Assembly: GCF_019649055.1 (NCBI RefSeq)
Contig: NW_026570248.1
Span: forward strand, 434,001 to 498,000
Reading direction: 5' to 3'
From: Paramacrobiotus metropolitanus
Taxonomy: Eukaryota > Tardigrada > Eutardigrada > Parachela > Macrobiotidae
Length of the DNA stretch: 64,000 nucleotides
In this document: positions 1-11,812 of the stretch, one piece after another
Layout: every line of letters starts with the position of its first letter
Position numbering within the stretch: the stretch's first letter is position 1
The notes under the pieces: model-generated
Database searches by the model: none
Told to the model about the DNA's origin: nothing
What the model saw: only the letters and a program-made list of their open reading frames with translations
Program-made: the position numbers and the translations under genes

Positions 1-281
1 CTATGCAAAAAAATATCAAGGCGTTTTAAAACTGTCGTTTAAATATTGTAACAGCAGTATCCAGTACTGGGGATAAACCAAATCAAAAATTATTTTTAAA
101 AATGGAAAATTGGCAGCATTTTGAGAAAATTTAAGGAAATAACGCAGCGTATGTCAGGCACAAACGCATGGTCACACATCGAAAGGAACTGTTACACTGC
201 CTTCAATCAAGACAAAAAATCAAAAAACGAAAACTTATTGCAACCGTCTCTCAACAACCGAGCATCAACCAAGGGGCAGTG
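1..281. other. 3' flank of the XPC gene
   Basis: This is sequence downstream of the minus-strand XPC stop codon and probably includes its 3' UTR. It is AT-rich. I see no AATAAA signal on the minus strand and no conserved reading frame. Short open frames here overlap the antisense of the last XPC exon and look like chance. Confidence 0.5.
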
Positions 282-3200
282 TCATTCTTCGTCACTGTCG
301 ACCTGTACTGTCTGAAGCTTTTTCATCGTCTTTTGGTCCACATCTTCCGGATTAATGCCATATTTAAACTGCAGCTTTTTCTTCCAATGCAATCCACGCA
401 TTAGCTTTCGCCAGTTGTCAGTAGCTCTCTGCGACTTCTTCGATTTTTCTTCCGCGATGATCTTATCCTACAAAGCCATAATGTCAAAAGTTTCATGTAA
501 CAACTTGCTGAATTTTCGTGCCAAATTCACAGAAAGAAACAATTCGACTGATTCAGAACTGCGTTCATTTAAAGGGCTCCAAACAAACAGGCTAAAAATA
601 AATGAAGTCTGGAGCCATAACTCTGGACTGAAAAAAAGCTAATTCCGAAAGTGCACCTGCTCATTATTCCAAGCATCCATCAGTGTATCCGCAAATTCTT
701 CGCACACAATCCATCCGTCCATAATCGGATGACAGTGTCCGCCACCAAAACTCCAACCGGTCATGGCAGCCGCGCAGTCAATATCCAACTGCTTCGCGAC
801 ACGGTGGATGTTTTTTATCGGGATATGAACACAACCGATCGGTAGCATCGATGGCTGGAACATATCCACATTTCCATATTCATTCCTCGGGACTTTACCC
901 TAAAAATGCAAGTTGCTGCATTGGGACGCTAGCGTTCTGTATGCTTAACTCACGTTCTTCGCCACAGGATTAACGTAATCCATTGTTTGCCAGTATCCAT
1001 ACAAGGGTGCCATTTGTTCTTTAGGCTTTTTCTTTCTCAGCAATGGCATCCAGCAAATCAGCAGTTGGATCATCGCGCTTTCGTCGCTTAACACGTCGCT
1101 GAATTTTCTTTACTTCCTTGTATGGCTTCTCACCAATTTTTGATCAAGCGAGCCTCTTTCAGCCAATTCTCGCGCGTGTGTAACAGGTGGACCACATCTC
1201 GAAGATACACGGGTTCATCTTTGACATGGTCAACTGGAACTGGGTTCGGCGGATAAATGGCTTCATATTTCAAGAGATGACGTGGTACAATGTACAGCGG
1301 ATGACCTATCCAGTGAGTGAGTCAGTAAAAAAAACGATCACCGTTCGAAAACTACTTTTCTATTCTTTGACATCACCATCAAAAGCATACTATTGACATT
1401 TTGTATGGTAATCACACTCGCAGATACCGCACCTTTAAACTCCTGCACGGTTTTTGGCCTAGGACGTGCCAATAACATATCTTTAATTTTCTCATCTTCC
1501 TCTTCATCCCGCTTTTTATCCTTTGGCTTGAAAACTGCCATTGTTTCCTTCCACCATTCAACGTCAACTTGCAGCTTGCGATTCACGGTCAGCCAGTTCT
1601 GACAGAACACAGCAGTAACATCTTTGGCACTATTTTCTTCACCGAAGGCAACAACATATTGTATGGGTTGGGAGGCATCACGTTCGCACTCCTCAAAACG
1701 GTTGACGTCTCCCAGGATACAATGTACTGGCACATAGACCTTCGATTTCGGACAGTAAACGTCCAACCAATAGTCAACACCAGCGCCACGTTTCGGAACA
1801 AAATTATTATTGGATTTCTTAGGTGAAATGATGGAAGTTGTCGCTCCAGCATCCACCTGTCTGTACAATTAGGCGTAATTATAAGTTATAACAGTAATTC
1901 AAATCATTCCCGGAAGTATTTAAACTAAAGTTAATCGAGAAAAAATCAGCAAAAGTATGCCATACTTTCCTCATGGTCAGTTTCTTGTGCCTATTTAAAT
2001 TAGGCATCCACCATGCTGCTCGACTTACTTTTCCGCTTCAACAGAGATTTGACTTTCCTTTTTAGGCGTAGATGGGGCATCTTTTTTGGGAACTGCTTTC
2101 TTTGTTTTTTTCTTTGGCTTTCGTTCAAAATCAGAATCTTCGTCCGACGAGATTGCCCGTTTCTTTTTATTCGGTGTTGCTGCCTTTGTACCACTACCCT
2201 TTCCGGAAACGCTCTCCTTGATCTTTTGAAAATACGGAGAAACTTTGGTTTTTTGTTTTTGGCAGACGTTTTCGGCAGCTTGGCCTCTTTTACCGATAAA
2301 GGCTGCATACTGAAGATCAATCTCACTTCCACACCCAAACTCCGCAACATCAGCAGCATCACCATCGTTAAATGCAGATAGGAAGGACAACGTTTCAGCA
2401 TCAACGTCCGGCGAAGTGCACGCACAGTATTTGGCGGCGACTCGCTGAATTCCGGGACGACCGGAAAATGACTCTTGATGTTTCCAACCAATGTCTTCAC
2501 ACGTAGAGGATCCAATGTTTTCAGCAGGGATTTGTTCTGTACTACCGAATTTTCCCACAGAGACAATGCAACGGCCAGTAACTCTGGATTTCGACCCACA
2601 ATATCGTTCAGGAAGAAACCGTGTCCAAGACTGCACAATAAATGCACCTTATGAGCATCGACACGCATTTCTCGCTGGCGCCGTTTCAAGCGGTTCAACA
2701 GGAATGTCTCCATGCTCATCTGCTTCTTTTTGGCCCCGTTGGCACCGATATGGTCACCTCCACCGGATGCGACGTCGAGGGTCCCTCATCGTTGCTGCCT
2801 AATTCTTCCACGGCTTCCCATCCGTCAGAATCGGAATCATCGATAAAACTGTCGTCAGCTGAACCATTTTTCTCGGTCCTTTTTTGGGGTGCTTTCATTT
2901 TCGGTGCTTTCTTGCCTGTGGTAGATAATGGATTCTTTTTCGGTCCGGAGCTTTTCTTTTCGCTGTAGCCGAAGATAGCAAAGCGAATTGCTTCGGAACG
3001 AACTTACGATCAGCCTTCTTCAACCGTTCTCGACTGCCTGGAATATCACTATCAGGTTCACTCAGCCCTTCTTCTACGTCACCCTCCGAATCATCGAAAT
3101 CATCGTCGGAACTGGCTTTAAAATGAGGGTCCGCGTCTGAATCATCCACAGATTCCTCATCATCAGCTTTCTGATAAACAAATTTCTGTCGTGCGGCATT

Positions 3201-3878
3201 CCGTCGAGGAAATCGCATTCCGGCGAGCGCATCCGAAGCATTACTATCGTTCAAGGAATTGTCTGATAGAGCAGAAGCAGATACACTAGACTGACCGTGA
3301 AATCCAGAATCCGCGTCCATTTCAGTCGACTTTGTGGTGTCTGCCGTAGCGCGTGTGGTTTCGCCTATGGATTCGTCAGTCCCGGCTTTCTCCTCATCGT
3401 CATCCACATCTGATAAAGATAATCTTTCCGCATCGACCAGGAGTCTTCGGGAATCTTCCACGGATGACTGATTCGGGTAGTTTAGTGTTTTCGGGTTTTT
3501 TGCCTTCTTAGATGGTGCGGTCTTGGAAGGCACTTTGCTAACAATCGCTTTTTCTGCCCCTGATTCCAGAGTCTTGGCCGCAACAGGAGTTTTCTTTGCC
3601 TTCGACGGTAACGGCACCTTAATGCTTTCCGACCTTAAGCGCTTCACATTCTTCGTGTCCGACACCAGTTTCTTTTCGGCCACGGCTTTTGAAGTTCGGG
3701 GAAGAGTTTGTCGGCGACTGGAAACTGCTTCACTTGCCCCAGTGAATTTCGGAATCTGTGCCTTCTCCGAAAACCGCTGTTGCGCGTCACTGGTGTTAGG
3801 TTTTCTAAAATGCGAAGATGTGGTTCTCGTGCTTCGTGCAGTCTTTCGAGTGGCTCGTTCGCTGGAAGCGGCGGCCAT
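282..3878 (-). CDS. XPC: DNA repair protein XPC/Rad4, six exons, with four apparent frameshifts
   Basis: XPC is the nuclear damage sensor that starts global-genome nucleotide excision repair together with RAD23 and centrin. Exons on the minus strand: 3878-3008, 2915-2029, 1860-1433, 1305-954, 899-657 and 467-282; splice phases agree. Residues 1 to about 330 are a charged, disordered N-terminus. The Rad4 transglutaminase-like fold follows (DTHKVHLLC-type motif seen as [10 protein letters not shown]), then the second half of that fold and the BHD modules: [38 protein letters not shown] and CEEF match the family closely. The last exon gives the basic C-terminus ending VDSDEE. The frame breaks at four homopolymers (2734-2737, 2249-2254, 1137-1141, 1027-1031). 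Correcting them gives about 988 residues; human XPC has 940. The start is the only ATG before the first exon's open frame. It is either a young pseudogene or a functional gene with assembly indels. Confidence 0.9.
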
Positions 3879-5077
3879 CACGGATAAATCGTAAGAGATT
3901 AAGTACGAGTACTGCAACAGACTCACAGTCCCAGTCGAGCGAAAGTCACGAAGTGCATGAATAGGGAGCGCTTAATCGGATAATATTGCTGTTGTTCATG
4001 CACTTGCCATCTCCGACGGGAAATTGAAAGTTAACCAGATACCGAAAAAATAATTCTGCATAATCAGATAAAAATTCTCATGATACTAACAATAGTTACA
4101 ATACTACGGAACGAAAAGGCGGAAAAGTTTTCAATTATTGCTTGCAAACAGGCCATTTCCCGTGTTCATCGAAACAAAGCCAGAAACGGCGCTTTAATAA
4201 AGGCTAAGACCTCAAACAGCTGAGATTTTATGTGATTGGAAATTTCCAAACCCGCTTTCACCGCCGGCTTTCAGACCAGAACTGTGGTCGAGCCACGGTC
4301 AAGAAAAAGGCATACAGTAATGGAAAAAGGCGTAGGGCATATATGTTGTACTAACCCACCTTGAAAAAGGGCATTGCGTGAAACACTGAAGGCGACTGGA
4401 ACAAATTATTTAATCAGAAAGAACACCTCCGCGACCGGAAGAATTTCGTGAAATAAAAAGCTTTTCCGGCAACGTTCATCTCTTCCCTAATCGTACACAA
4501 AATGGCAGCGGCATCTGCTTAAACGGAACGACAGTTGACCAATTTGTTAGTATTAGAATTATTAGATGAATCTTCCTGCTGTGACTGTGTTTTAATAGGC
4601 TAATTTTAAATAATTTGTTGGCATCACTTAAATTGCAAAAACTGACGAAAAGATCAGCTCGGTATCACTCGGCATTAATTTCGGTATCACAACATTAACG
4701 GGACGATGTGATCAAGAATCTTCACTTTGGTTAAAGTTGTGTTTGCTCGCAGACAACATTTATCACCATCGCTTTATTGGTCGCCTCATTGCCAAAGTCA
4801 TAGTGGACAAAAATTAATTTTGTGGAATGCGACTACGTGTATTATAGTGTACCTTTGCAAGTACAGTGCACTCTACCGCAAAGTGCTTACCGTTAGATCA
4901 AGCCATTTTTTACATGCATAGATACGTAGTCGTACTACATAGTACACAAAGTATAGAATAAATACGTAATAATAGTTCTAATTATTTTTTATATTAAGAT
5001 ATATTATTCTAGCCCTGTCATCCATGTACAATACTGAAGTACCGTATTCAGTTTGCCGCTGAAGCATTTGTAGTTTT

Positions 5078-5108
5078 GTGCATACTTGCATAAAATACAA
5101 GTATGCAC
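5078..5108. repeat. Hairpin with 11-bp perfect arms
   Basis: GTGCATACTTG at 5078-5088 and its exact reverse complement at 5098-5108 flank a 9-nt AT-rich loop. No gene is adjacent, so it is probably a remnant of a palindromic repeat or a fold-back element. Confidence 0.6.
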
Positions 5109-5304
5109 TATACAGAGTTTAATAGTCAGGGTTAAACGCACTGCGTATGGTACGTCTGCAAAAGCCGGTATAAACGCCCGAAGTTGGTACAATCTTGAAC
5201 ATTAATTATAGAATTTATTCAATAGTATCGTATTTATAAATGTCATATTTTCAAATCGCGACATTACAGTCATAGTTCCATTAACTACGGCCATCATTGC
5301 ACAG

Positions 5305-5526
5305 TTAAGAATTAAAAAAACAACCAAAATCAGCATTATCAACCAGTTTGTTCTTTCCCGGTAAAGTTCCCAAAACAGCCGCAGCGTTTCTTTTAATAAT
5401 TGCGAGGCTAATACGCTGCTTTAAAAAAGCCGTGGATCGGCCTTCTCCATTTCTCTCCCTGATCTTTCGTCCGAAAAAGCTGACCATTTCTTTGGCTGCT
5501 TCGCCAAGCACACCAAGGGTTTCCAC
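5305..5526 (-). pseudogene. Fragment resembling the tail of a retroelement reverse-transcriptase ORF
   Basis: A 73-codon frame reads VSFFGRKIRERNGEGRSTAF, then a segment with FLKQRISLAI, and AAVLGTLP. The layout (Gly-Arg-Ile/Lys-Ile basic stretch, T/S-x-F-L-x-Q-R-I-S, N-A-A-x-V-L-G-T) resembles the end of reverse-transcriptase polyproteins seen in many invertebrate genomes. That is recalled from general knowledge and not checked by search. There is no catalytic YxDD region nearby, so if the identity holds this is a dead 5'-truncated or decayed copy. Confidence 0.4.
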
Positions 5527-8500
5527 AGCGAAAGGATAAATAGTATTATAAACAAGTATGGTAAATTATAGTAGTCATACATGTACAGTAGTTGTACCTC
5601 TAGTACTCTAGGGTAGCAGAAGTAAATGAGTATCCTTGCATGGGATTTATTGAATGTTATAGATACTGTACATGCGATAAATCTGTACTTGTACCTGAGA
5701 AGCGATGGAGCTGATCTTTTCGTCTTAGCAGCATCGTGAATAAATTATTACCAGGAAATTATGAAATTTTATTTGTTTAGAAAATTCAACATTGGTCACA
5801 GAAGCCGTGATTTTAACTGGACCGTGATTTTTACATTTCTACGCGATTTTCTTAATTAATTTTCAACACTTTTTTAGCTTACGGATTGTACTTGCCTATA
5901 CGATCATCCTGCAATTTGTGAAATTGCAAGCTGCTTTGTGAGTTATATTCTCATCTTTGCCGAATCCAGGAACTGCCTTGCACCATACGTGATGCTTTTC
6001 ATTCCCGAAATGCTGGGAAGAATATGTGAGTTGGTGAATTGTAAGTAATTTTTAGATTTCTGCGCGACAAAGATTTCTCAGAAATATAGCGCCCGCCGAT
6101 ATACATAGGTTTTGAATATGTATCTCCTGATTTAGTATTGCTAAAATAACGCTAAAACTTTACTTACTATCGATTTAGTAGTAGTGGGCGATCCTACATA
6201 CTTACGTTATATAGATATAGACTATACGATTATATCTATATATTATATATATACACAGTAATATAAAACAAAGTTTGAGAATTGAGCAGTAGTTGCGGTA
6301 CATACTGCATATCATGTTCTACATTCTCCGCCAATGAGTCTGCATGTTGTATGTTTACAGTCGCAGTATGATTGATGAACTGCTTTATATTTTGATGATT
6401 ACGCCTGCATATACAACACTTCCTCCTAAACCATCGTATTCAAACTTCCTTTACTGTCAGTTCAGTACTTTTGTTCTTTGTGCTTCCTCGAATACGTCGT
6501 GATCGGTACTGGTACTATGTTTTTGGAAAGAGTTTTTTGTCCGTAGTTTAATTAACACCGATAAGTACGTATGCTGTGATTTGCCTAATAATAGCTAAAT
6601 TGTGTAATAATATAAATTGTAATAGTGACTATAATACCGTAGTTTTGTGACTTTTGTCTAAAATTTATGGCTTAGCTGACTACAATATGAATAAGCACTT
6701 CGATGAATGTTCCGTGGCCAAGACCACACGGATGACTACAGTATTTGCGTAGTATTCGCGTGGAAATGTGGTTAGATAACTTCGATTTACGATTCGGCAC
6801 TGGGCGCTATGAAACTTAACGTTGCCCGCAGCAGACATCGTTTTCAGTTGTCGAAAATTCTGTAAACTGAACCATTCCGCTACGGCGCATAAATTTTCAT
6901 CTCACAAGATTGATCTACCGCTTTCATCAATAGTGTTTCTTCTTTCTAATTATGGCGATCCGGGATGGGTCACAAATACGGCTGCTCACTTCCATCACCG
7001 TAATACAGCGTACTGTACAATACTCTGTATTTCGTACTGAGTGGATTATGGTAACGAGCAAAGCTGCTGGGCTACTTTAAAATTTGCCAGACTCTTGACT
7101 GCTGATTATTACCAGTTGTTATTAATCCTGTCCGGATCGTTATGGCTGTATGAATGTGGCCGGATGTTTCTAACAATTTGTCATGCGAATCTTCGTGCTG
7201 AAAGTGAGTTATTTACCTAAATTTTATTAACTTATTGGCCATTCTGCATGGATCGCAAAATTGGAATAGAAATGATTTTGCCAGGAAAATCTTTATCTAT
7301 ATACTATATGTTACGATTACGGAGCTTTCATATTTCGGTTTGCTATATATTCTATATAAAATGAATTTTAATGCTTTGCTGCCGTACCATCTCAGTCGGC
7401 ATGACATATTGTTTTAGTCTGTTAATGATTTTTCACAGCAAATAATTTCACGGGTATTAGTGATATTGTGCACTTTATTAAGGTAAGAGAGCATTTGCCT
7501 GCGTTAGAGATTTATAACATTACTTCATACATACGTGCACACTCCTACTATTTTTCATACGAGTTAAACTAAAGTTTTGAAGTGCACGGAATTGTTCAAG
7601 CTGTTGTGTTAGGTTCATATATATGGTAATTCATTGACGCTTGCTTTATCGAAAATCCAAACTAAAGCATTCGTTTCGTGAGTTAATCTAAAAGAATGGA
7701 TCTCTACAACTTTATGTAGAATTTTTTGATTATTTACTCTAATTGTAAGTATAATAATTATTAAAGTGAAAGCTTGTAGACGACCAGCTCAGAAAATGAA
7801 TAGTGTATCACTGTACTGTATTCCCCTTGATCGTGTGTGGTGCGCTGCCGGCCGTGCTGAAAACCTGTTGATAAGCGCATGAAAGCTGGTGAAATCAATA
7901 CTTAACAATAAGTGTTTGCGCGTCATGATTAATGTAGTTAACATTAAAAATAATTTTGAAAAATACGATACGGGAAACCGAACGGGAAACGTGTAAACGA
8001 GAATTTAAAAATTTGTAGCATCATTAAATTACGAGAAAAGATTACCTATGCAGTTTTAAATCTGCAATCCTGTTTCCTTGTTAGCTGTAGGTGGAACTTA
8101 TGATAGAGTTGTGGTAACAGCTCACCCTAAATTAGGTGGATTACTACAGTATATACGGGTAGTATTTTTGGGTTTAGGCTCAGCTAGTTCTTATATGCAA
8201 ACAATTTATTATAATAAACATATGATATTATATAAATCAAAAAAATTTGCAGCAGAATATGAATATATATCCAGAAATGTTACAATTAAGGGTGATTTTA
8301 AAATTAATTAAAACTTGAAAATGTATTTATACAACATACCGTATAATGCGGGGTGCAGACTGCAGTGCTTAATTTGTATTGCCCTCCCCGACCTGTTGCA
8401 TGAACCTACATTAAAACAGATTCAGCGGCAATATACAATTAAACAGAAAGAGAATAAGACTTTTGTTTAACAAGAGCCTTACTAGTTATTTATAAACAAC

Positions 8501-9913
8501 TAAACTATAATATGCAAAGTAATGCGCAATGCATACAAGACATTCCACAGACAACCGGTATGTACGGTGTTTTACTGTAAACGTAATTCATGATCGCAAG
8601 CAATCTTCAAATCTCTCTGCATCCGATGAAAAATTGAGAAAAAAACTTTACATAGGCGCTTCAAATTATGATATTACCCAAAAAGTGGCTCCACACCTAT
8701 TTACGCAAATGCTTAAAGCGAAAAATTTCTTCAAAAACTTGTTTACTTGTTTCCCTGAGTCTTAAAAAGCAAACAAGACATTTTAGTACGGTGTTTGGAA
8801 GTGTCGAGCTACTCGTAACACGGAAATGCAGCGGTACGGTGCTTGCACACGCTAAATCATAAAACAGTAATTTAACTGTAAGGTTTATAACACAAAATTT
8901 ACAGTATTTGAGTTTTGAAAGATATTTATTGAATCTACTTTTTTATGTGTTCGAGACGGTTTTGATGACTTTTGTACGACTTAATGCAGAAAAGAAAACT
9001 ATGTGAATGAGCGTGTCGAATTGCCTGTAATTGAACAACAACAACGTTGAATTTTTTGTCCATTCTACAGTACGTAGGTGCAGTACGGGTTGCACGATGC
9101 AATACAAAGCTCACAACATGCAGTTTCAAACTCAAACGTGAAAATTTATACCTGTCGCTATATGTACAGTGCCAATATTTGCAGCCGAATAGTAGTGATT
9201 TATATTGATAAATATTAAATAGGCCGTATCGGATGATTCATGGCAAGTAATAATTATGCTACACACCTTCCATGATTGTTAATGTTAAAACCTTACTCGA
9301 TGTCGCAGCGACTGTTCAGTTGTAACTTGTAACTTGTAAGCCTGCATGCATTCAGTTAATATCCAGTATTGTCCGCTAGATTGTTGTGCATTTTTGAAGC
9401 GTAAAGTATGAAAATATTGTATAATCCAGTACTACATTTTAAGGGAATGTATGCGATAAAGCTGGCAGTTTGCGTTTGAGTGAGCGCCTGTGTTGTGTGT
9501 AATTTACCTTGAAGAAAAAAATTTAACCACCAATAATTATTGATAGAATTTATAAAAATTGCTTCATGCATCCTTGCATGAGTTTGTGGGTAGTATCTCT
9601 TATGTTGCGGGTCCGTCAACGACATGGTTAATTGGTTATATATTTATATAAAACTAACGTGCTGCAAAAAAAAACAAAATGATAATTATGTCGGCAAGGT
9701 TTGTGGTATAAAAATTTAATGATTGGTTAAAATTAATTAGAGGCGAATTTTGTAACTGTTAGAATCACAAGCAGGAACATACTTGCCATTATGTACTTAT
9801 AACAGACAGTTGCAAGAGTATTGTACAAGTACATCGCGCAAATTAGCGCTAGCACGTACCTGTATTACTCGTACTAGAATACTTTTGGTTGGTGACGTAC
9901 AAAACTAGTGACA

Positions 9914-9964
9914 CAGCTTATTAAAATTTAATAAGCTGCGTCATTAAAGCATTTAATGCTTTAA
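9914..9964. repeat. Two adjacent near-perfect palindromes
   Basis: Positions 9914-9938 form a palindrome with 12-bp arms (CAGCTTATTAAA and its complement) around a single A. Positions 9944-9964 form a second with 10-bp arms (TTAAAGCATT) around a single T. The gap is 5 nt. Both would extrude as cruciforms. No coding sequence is nearby. Confidence 0.75.
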
Positions 9965-10627
9965 TTAACGGTACATGGCATAACAGAACACAGCTTATTT
10001 TATACGATGTCATAATTACAGTTCTTCCATGCGCAAAACAAGCAAACTGTTACAGCACACAGCCTGCAGATGACGATTTATTATTAATAATAAATTTTTG
10101 GATTTTGGGACTGCTACTACATTATGATATTTTGGAAAAACTGTCAAAATTAAGGTCGATGTCGGTTTATACCTGAATTTTTTCATTTTTCTCGTAGACA
10201 CTTTATCACTGGAGTGCAATACCATTTGTATGTGTTGTATGGAAAACTTATTTAGCAAAGCAGCGCCGTTGTATTGTACGTACATTTACAAAATTATGAA
10301 GGGATATAAAATAATCTAAAAAGAAGAACTAAGACATTCATAATATTTATTGAACTGTTCTACTAAATGATTTGCAACGATCACGAATTAACACATTAAT
10401 GTAAATTATTATGTAACAAGTTGATATTATCTATTGAGATTGGTGGTACAAAACAGTCCCAAGTTTTCAATGTAGATACAAATAAATGCAAATGTTACGC
10501 AGTGACGCTCAGGATGATTTTTCCAAACAGTGACAATTCAACACCATACCACTACTAACTGGTATTTAAAGCGCCCCAGAATTGTGGATTAGTTGTACGT
10601 TATTTGACTGAGATACAAGTACTACCG

Positions 10628-10867
10628 TCAGGGCCGTCGCGAGGTCCGAGGATAAGGGGGCACGTCAGTTCGAAAATGACTCGAAAATAAGAAAAATCGC
10701 AGAAAAGTAACTTTAAAAAGCCACTTTTTTACGCTTTTCTGTTGTAATTTTGGTGCGCCAGTGCCAGGTCTATTTTCTCGCGCCAGCGCTAGCTACGTCA
10801 GCTCCCGGCGCACCATTTTCCCGTTTTCTCCCTCCGGGAGAGGGGGGCGCCTTTCGCGACGGTCATG
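10628..10867. mobile_element. Short hAT-like MITE
   Basis: The left end begins CAGGGCCGTCGCGA. The right end, read in reverse complement, begins CATGACCGTCGCGA. They share the core CCGTCGCGA in inverted orientation, about 240 bp apart. The interior is GC-rich and non-coding. CAGGG-type ends are common in hAT elements. I could not define a clean 8-bp target duplication, so the edges are approximate. Confidence 0.5.
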
Positions 10868-11085
10868 AGTATACCGTCATACTACCGTATAATTATGGAC
10901 CGTGATAAACAAATTTGGGTTAGATTAAGTTTGAGTTAGATTAAGAATCTTGACAGGGACAAATTAATTAAGTTTATCATAAATAAACACTATACTGTCC
11001 AGGTAACTGCAAACTTACAAGTGCATACAAGTCCGCCGGCACAGTTGAGCATCCGGGTCGCCATAAGGAGTTCTTTTAAAGTCTT

Positions 11086-11107
11086 CTCTAGACAATTTCG
11101 TCTAGAG
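11086..11107. repeat. Hairpin, 8-bp arms
   Basis: CTCTAGAC at 11086-11093 and GTCTAGAG at 11100-11107 are exact reverse complements around a 6-nt loop. It lies 56 bp from a second, larger palindrome, so the two may belong to one degraded element. Confidence 0.6.
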
Positions 11108-11163
11108 TAACCCTTTTGTGTTTTTCGATTTCTTCTTGGGAATTTTTGTGGATAAATAGTGAG

Positions 11164-11198
11164 CCCTGCCATTTCTGGTTCGAACCAGATTGGCAGGG
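11164..11198. repeat. 35-bp palindrome with a B-box-like centre
   Basis: Outer arms CCCTGCCA (11164-11171) and TGGCAGGG (11191-11198) enclose an inner perfect palindrome CTGGTTCGAACCAG (11175-11188). The centre looks like a Pol III B box on both strands, but no tRNA fold fits around it. It is best read as a palindromic repeat. Confidence 0.6.
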
Positions 11199-11450
11199 AC
11201 AAGTTGTTCATAGGAACTACAGATACACTCTCCAGTGTACGAACTGCCTTCGGTTCTCGCAGCATCTTTTCGTGACTTTTATTCCTCTCATTATTCCTTA
11301 CTTACCTTCATACTGCTCGAGTCATACGTCGGAACCCATTCTTGCCTATCTAATGGAGTCGTCAGGACGCTGGAGCCTGTGCTGCGGGAGCGACTGCATG
11401 CGCTGTGAGGGGGGACATTCTGGGGCGTCTGAATGTTGTGCTTCGAGTGA

Positions 11451-11812
11451 TCTGGGGGCTTGCCCTTATAACGCTTCGCGTTTGGCCCTTTTAACCAGTG
11501 ATCTCGTCAGCGCGGCAATCGGTAAACCCCTAAATCCTGCTTTTATGGTAAATGCGCCCGAAGAACGTGGATCTGTGCTGTGGAGCCTTGTTGACTTCTG
11601 GAACTCTCACTGCGCGTTGGATCGTTTCATTTCATTGTTCATGTCGTTGGGGTATCGTGGAACGAACGTGGATCTCCCAGGCTCTGGATACGGATGGAGG
11701 AAGCGCGGATGTTTGCGGTCGGATTTTTCTGTTGTTACGCCCGAAGCAATCTGGGGCTTGCCCTTACAACGCTCTGCGTTTGGCCCTTAACCAGCGAGCT
11801 CGTTGGTGTGGC
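11451..11812 (+). repeat. GC-rich direct repeat pair
   Basis: A segment of about 65 bp at 11451-11516 (CTGGGGGCTTGCCCTTATAA and onward) recurs at 11749-11812 with a handful of substitutions, in the same orientation, about 300 bp apart. The block sits in the longest open frame of the spacer, which has no homology I recognise. It is probably part of an older mobile element. Confidence 0.6.

Noticed and set aside
2698-2735. A 38-nt intron to explain the first XPC frame break
   Set aside because: GT and AG ends exist, but it is shorter than any intron here, lacks a pyrimidine tract and would delete residues that align with other XPC proteins.
8078-8311. 77-codon frame as a small gene
   Set aside because: No homology is recognised, and the frame reads into low-complexity AT-rich sequence.
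11177-11187. tRNA gene, from the B-box-like GGTTCGAACCA
   Set aside because: The motif is the centre of a larger palindrome. No A box, anticodon stem or acceptor stem can be placed around it.
11116-11790. 224-codon plus-strand frame as a gene
   Set aside because: It has no recognisable domain, runs through the palindrome and both copies of a direct repeat, and lies in the GC-rich patch where long open frames occur by chance.
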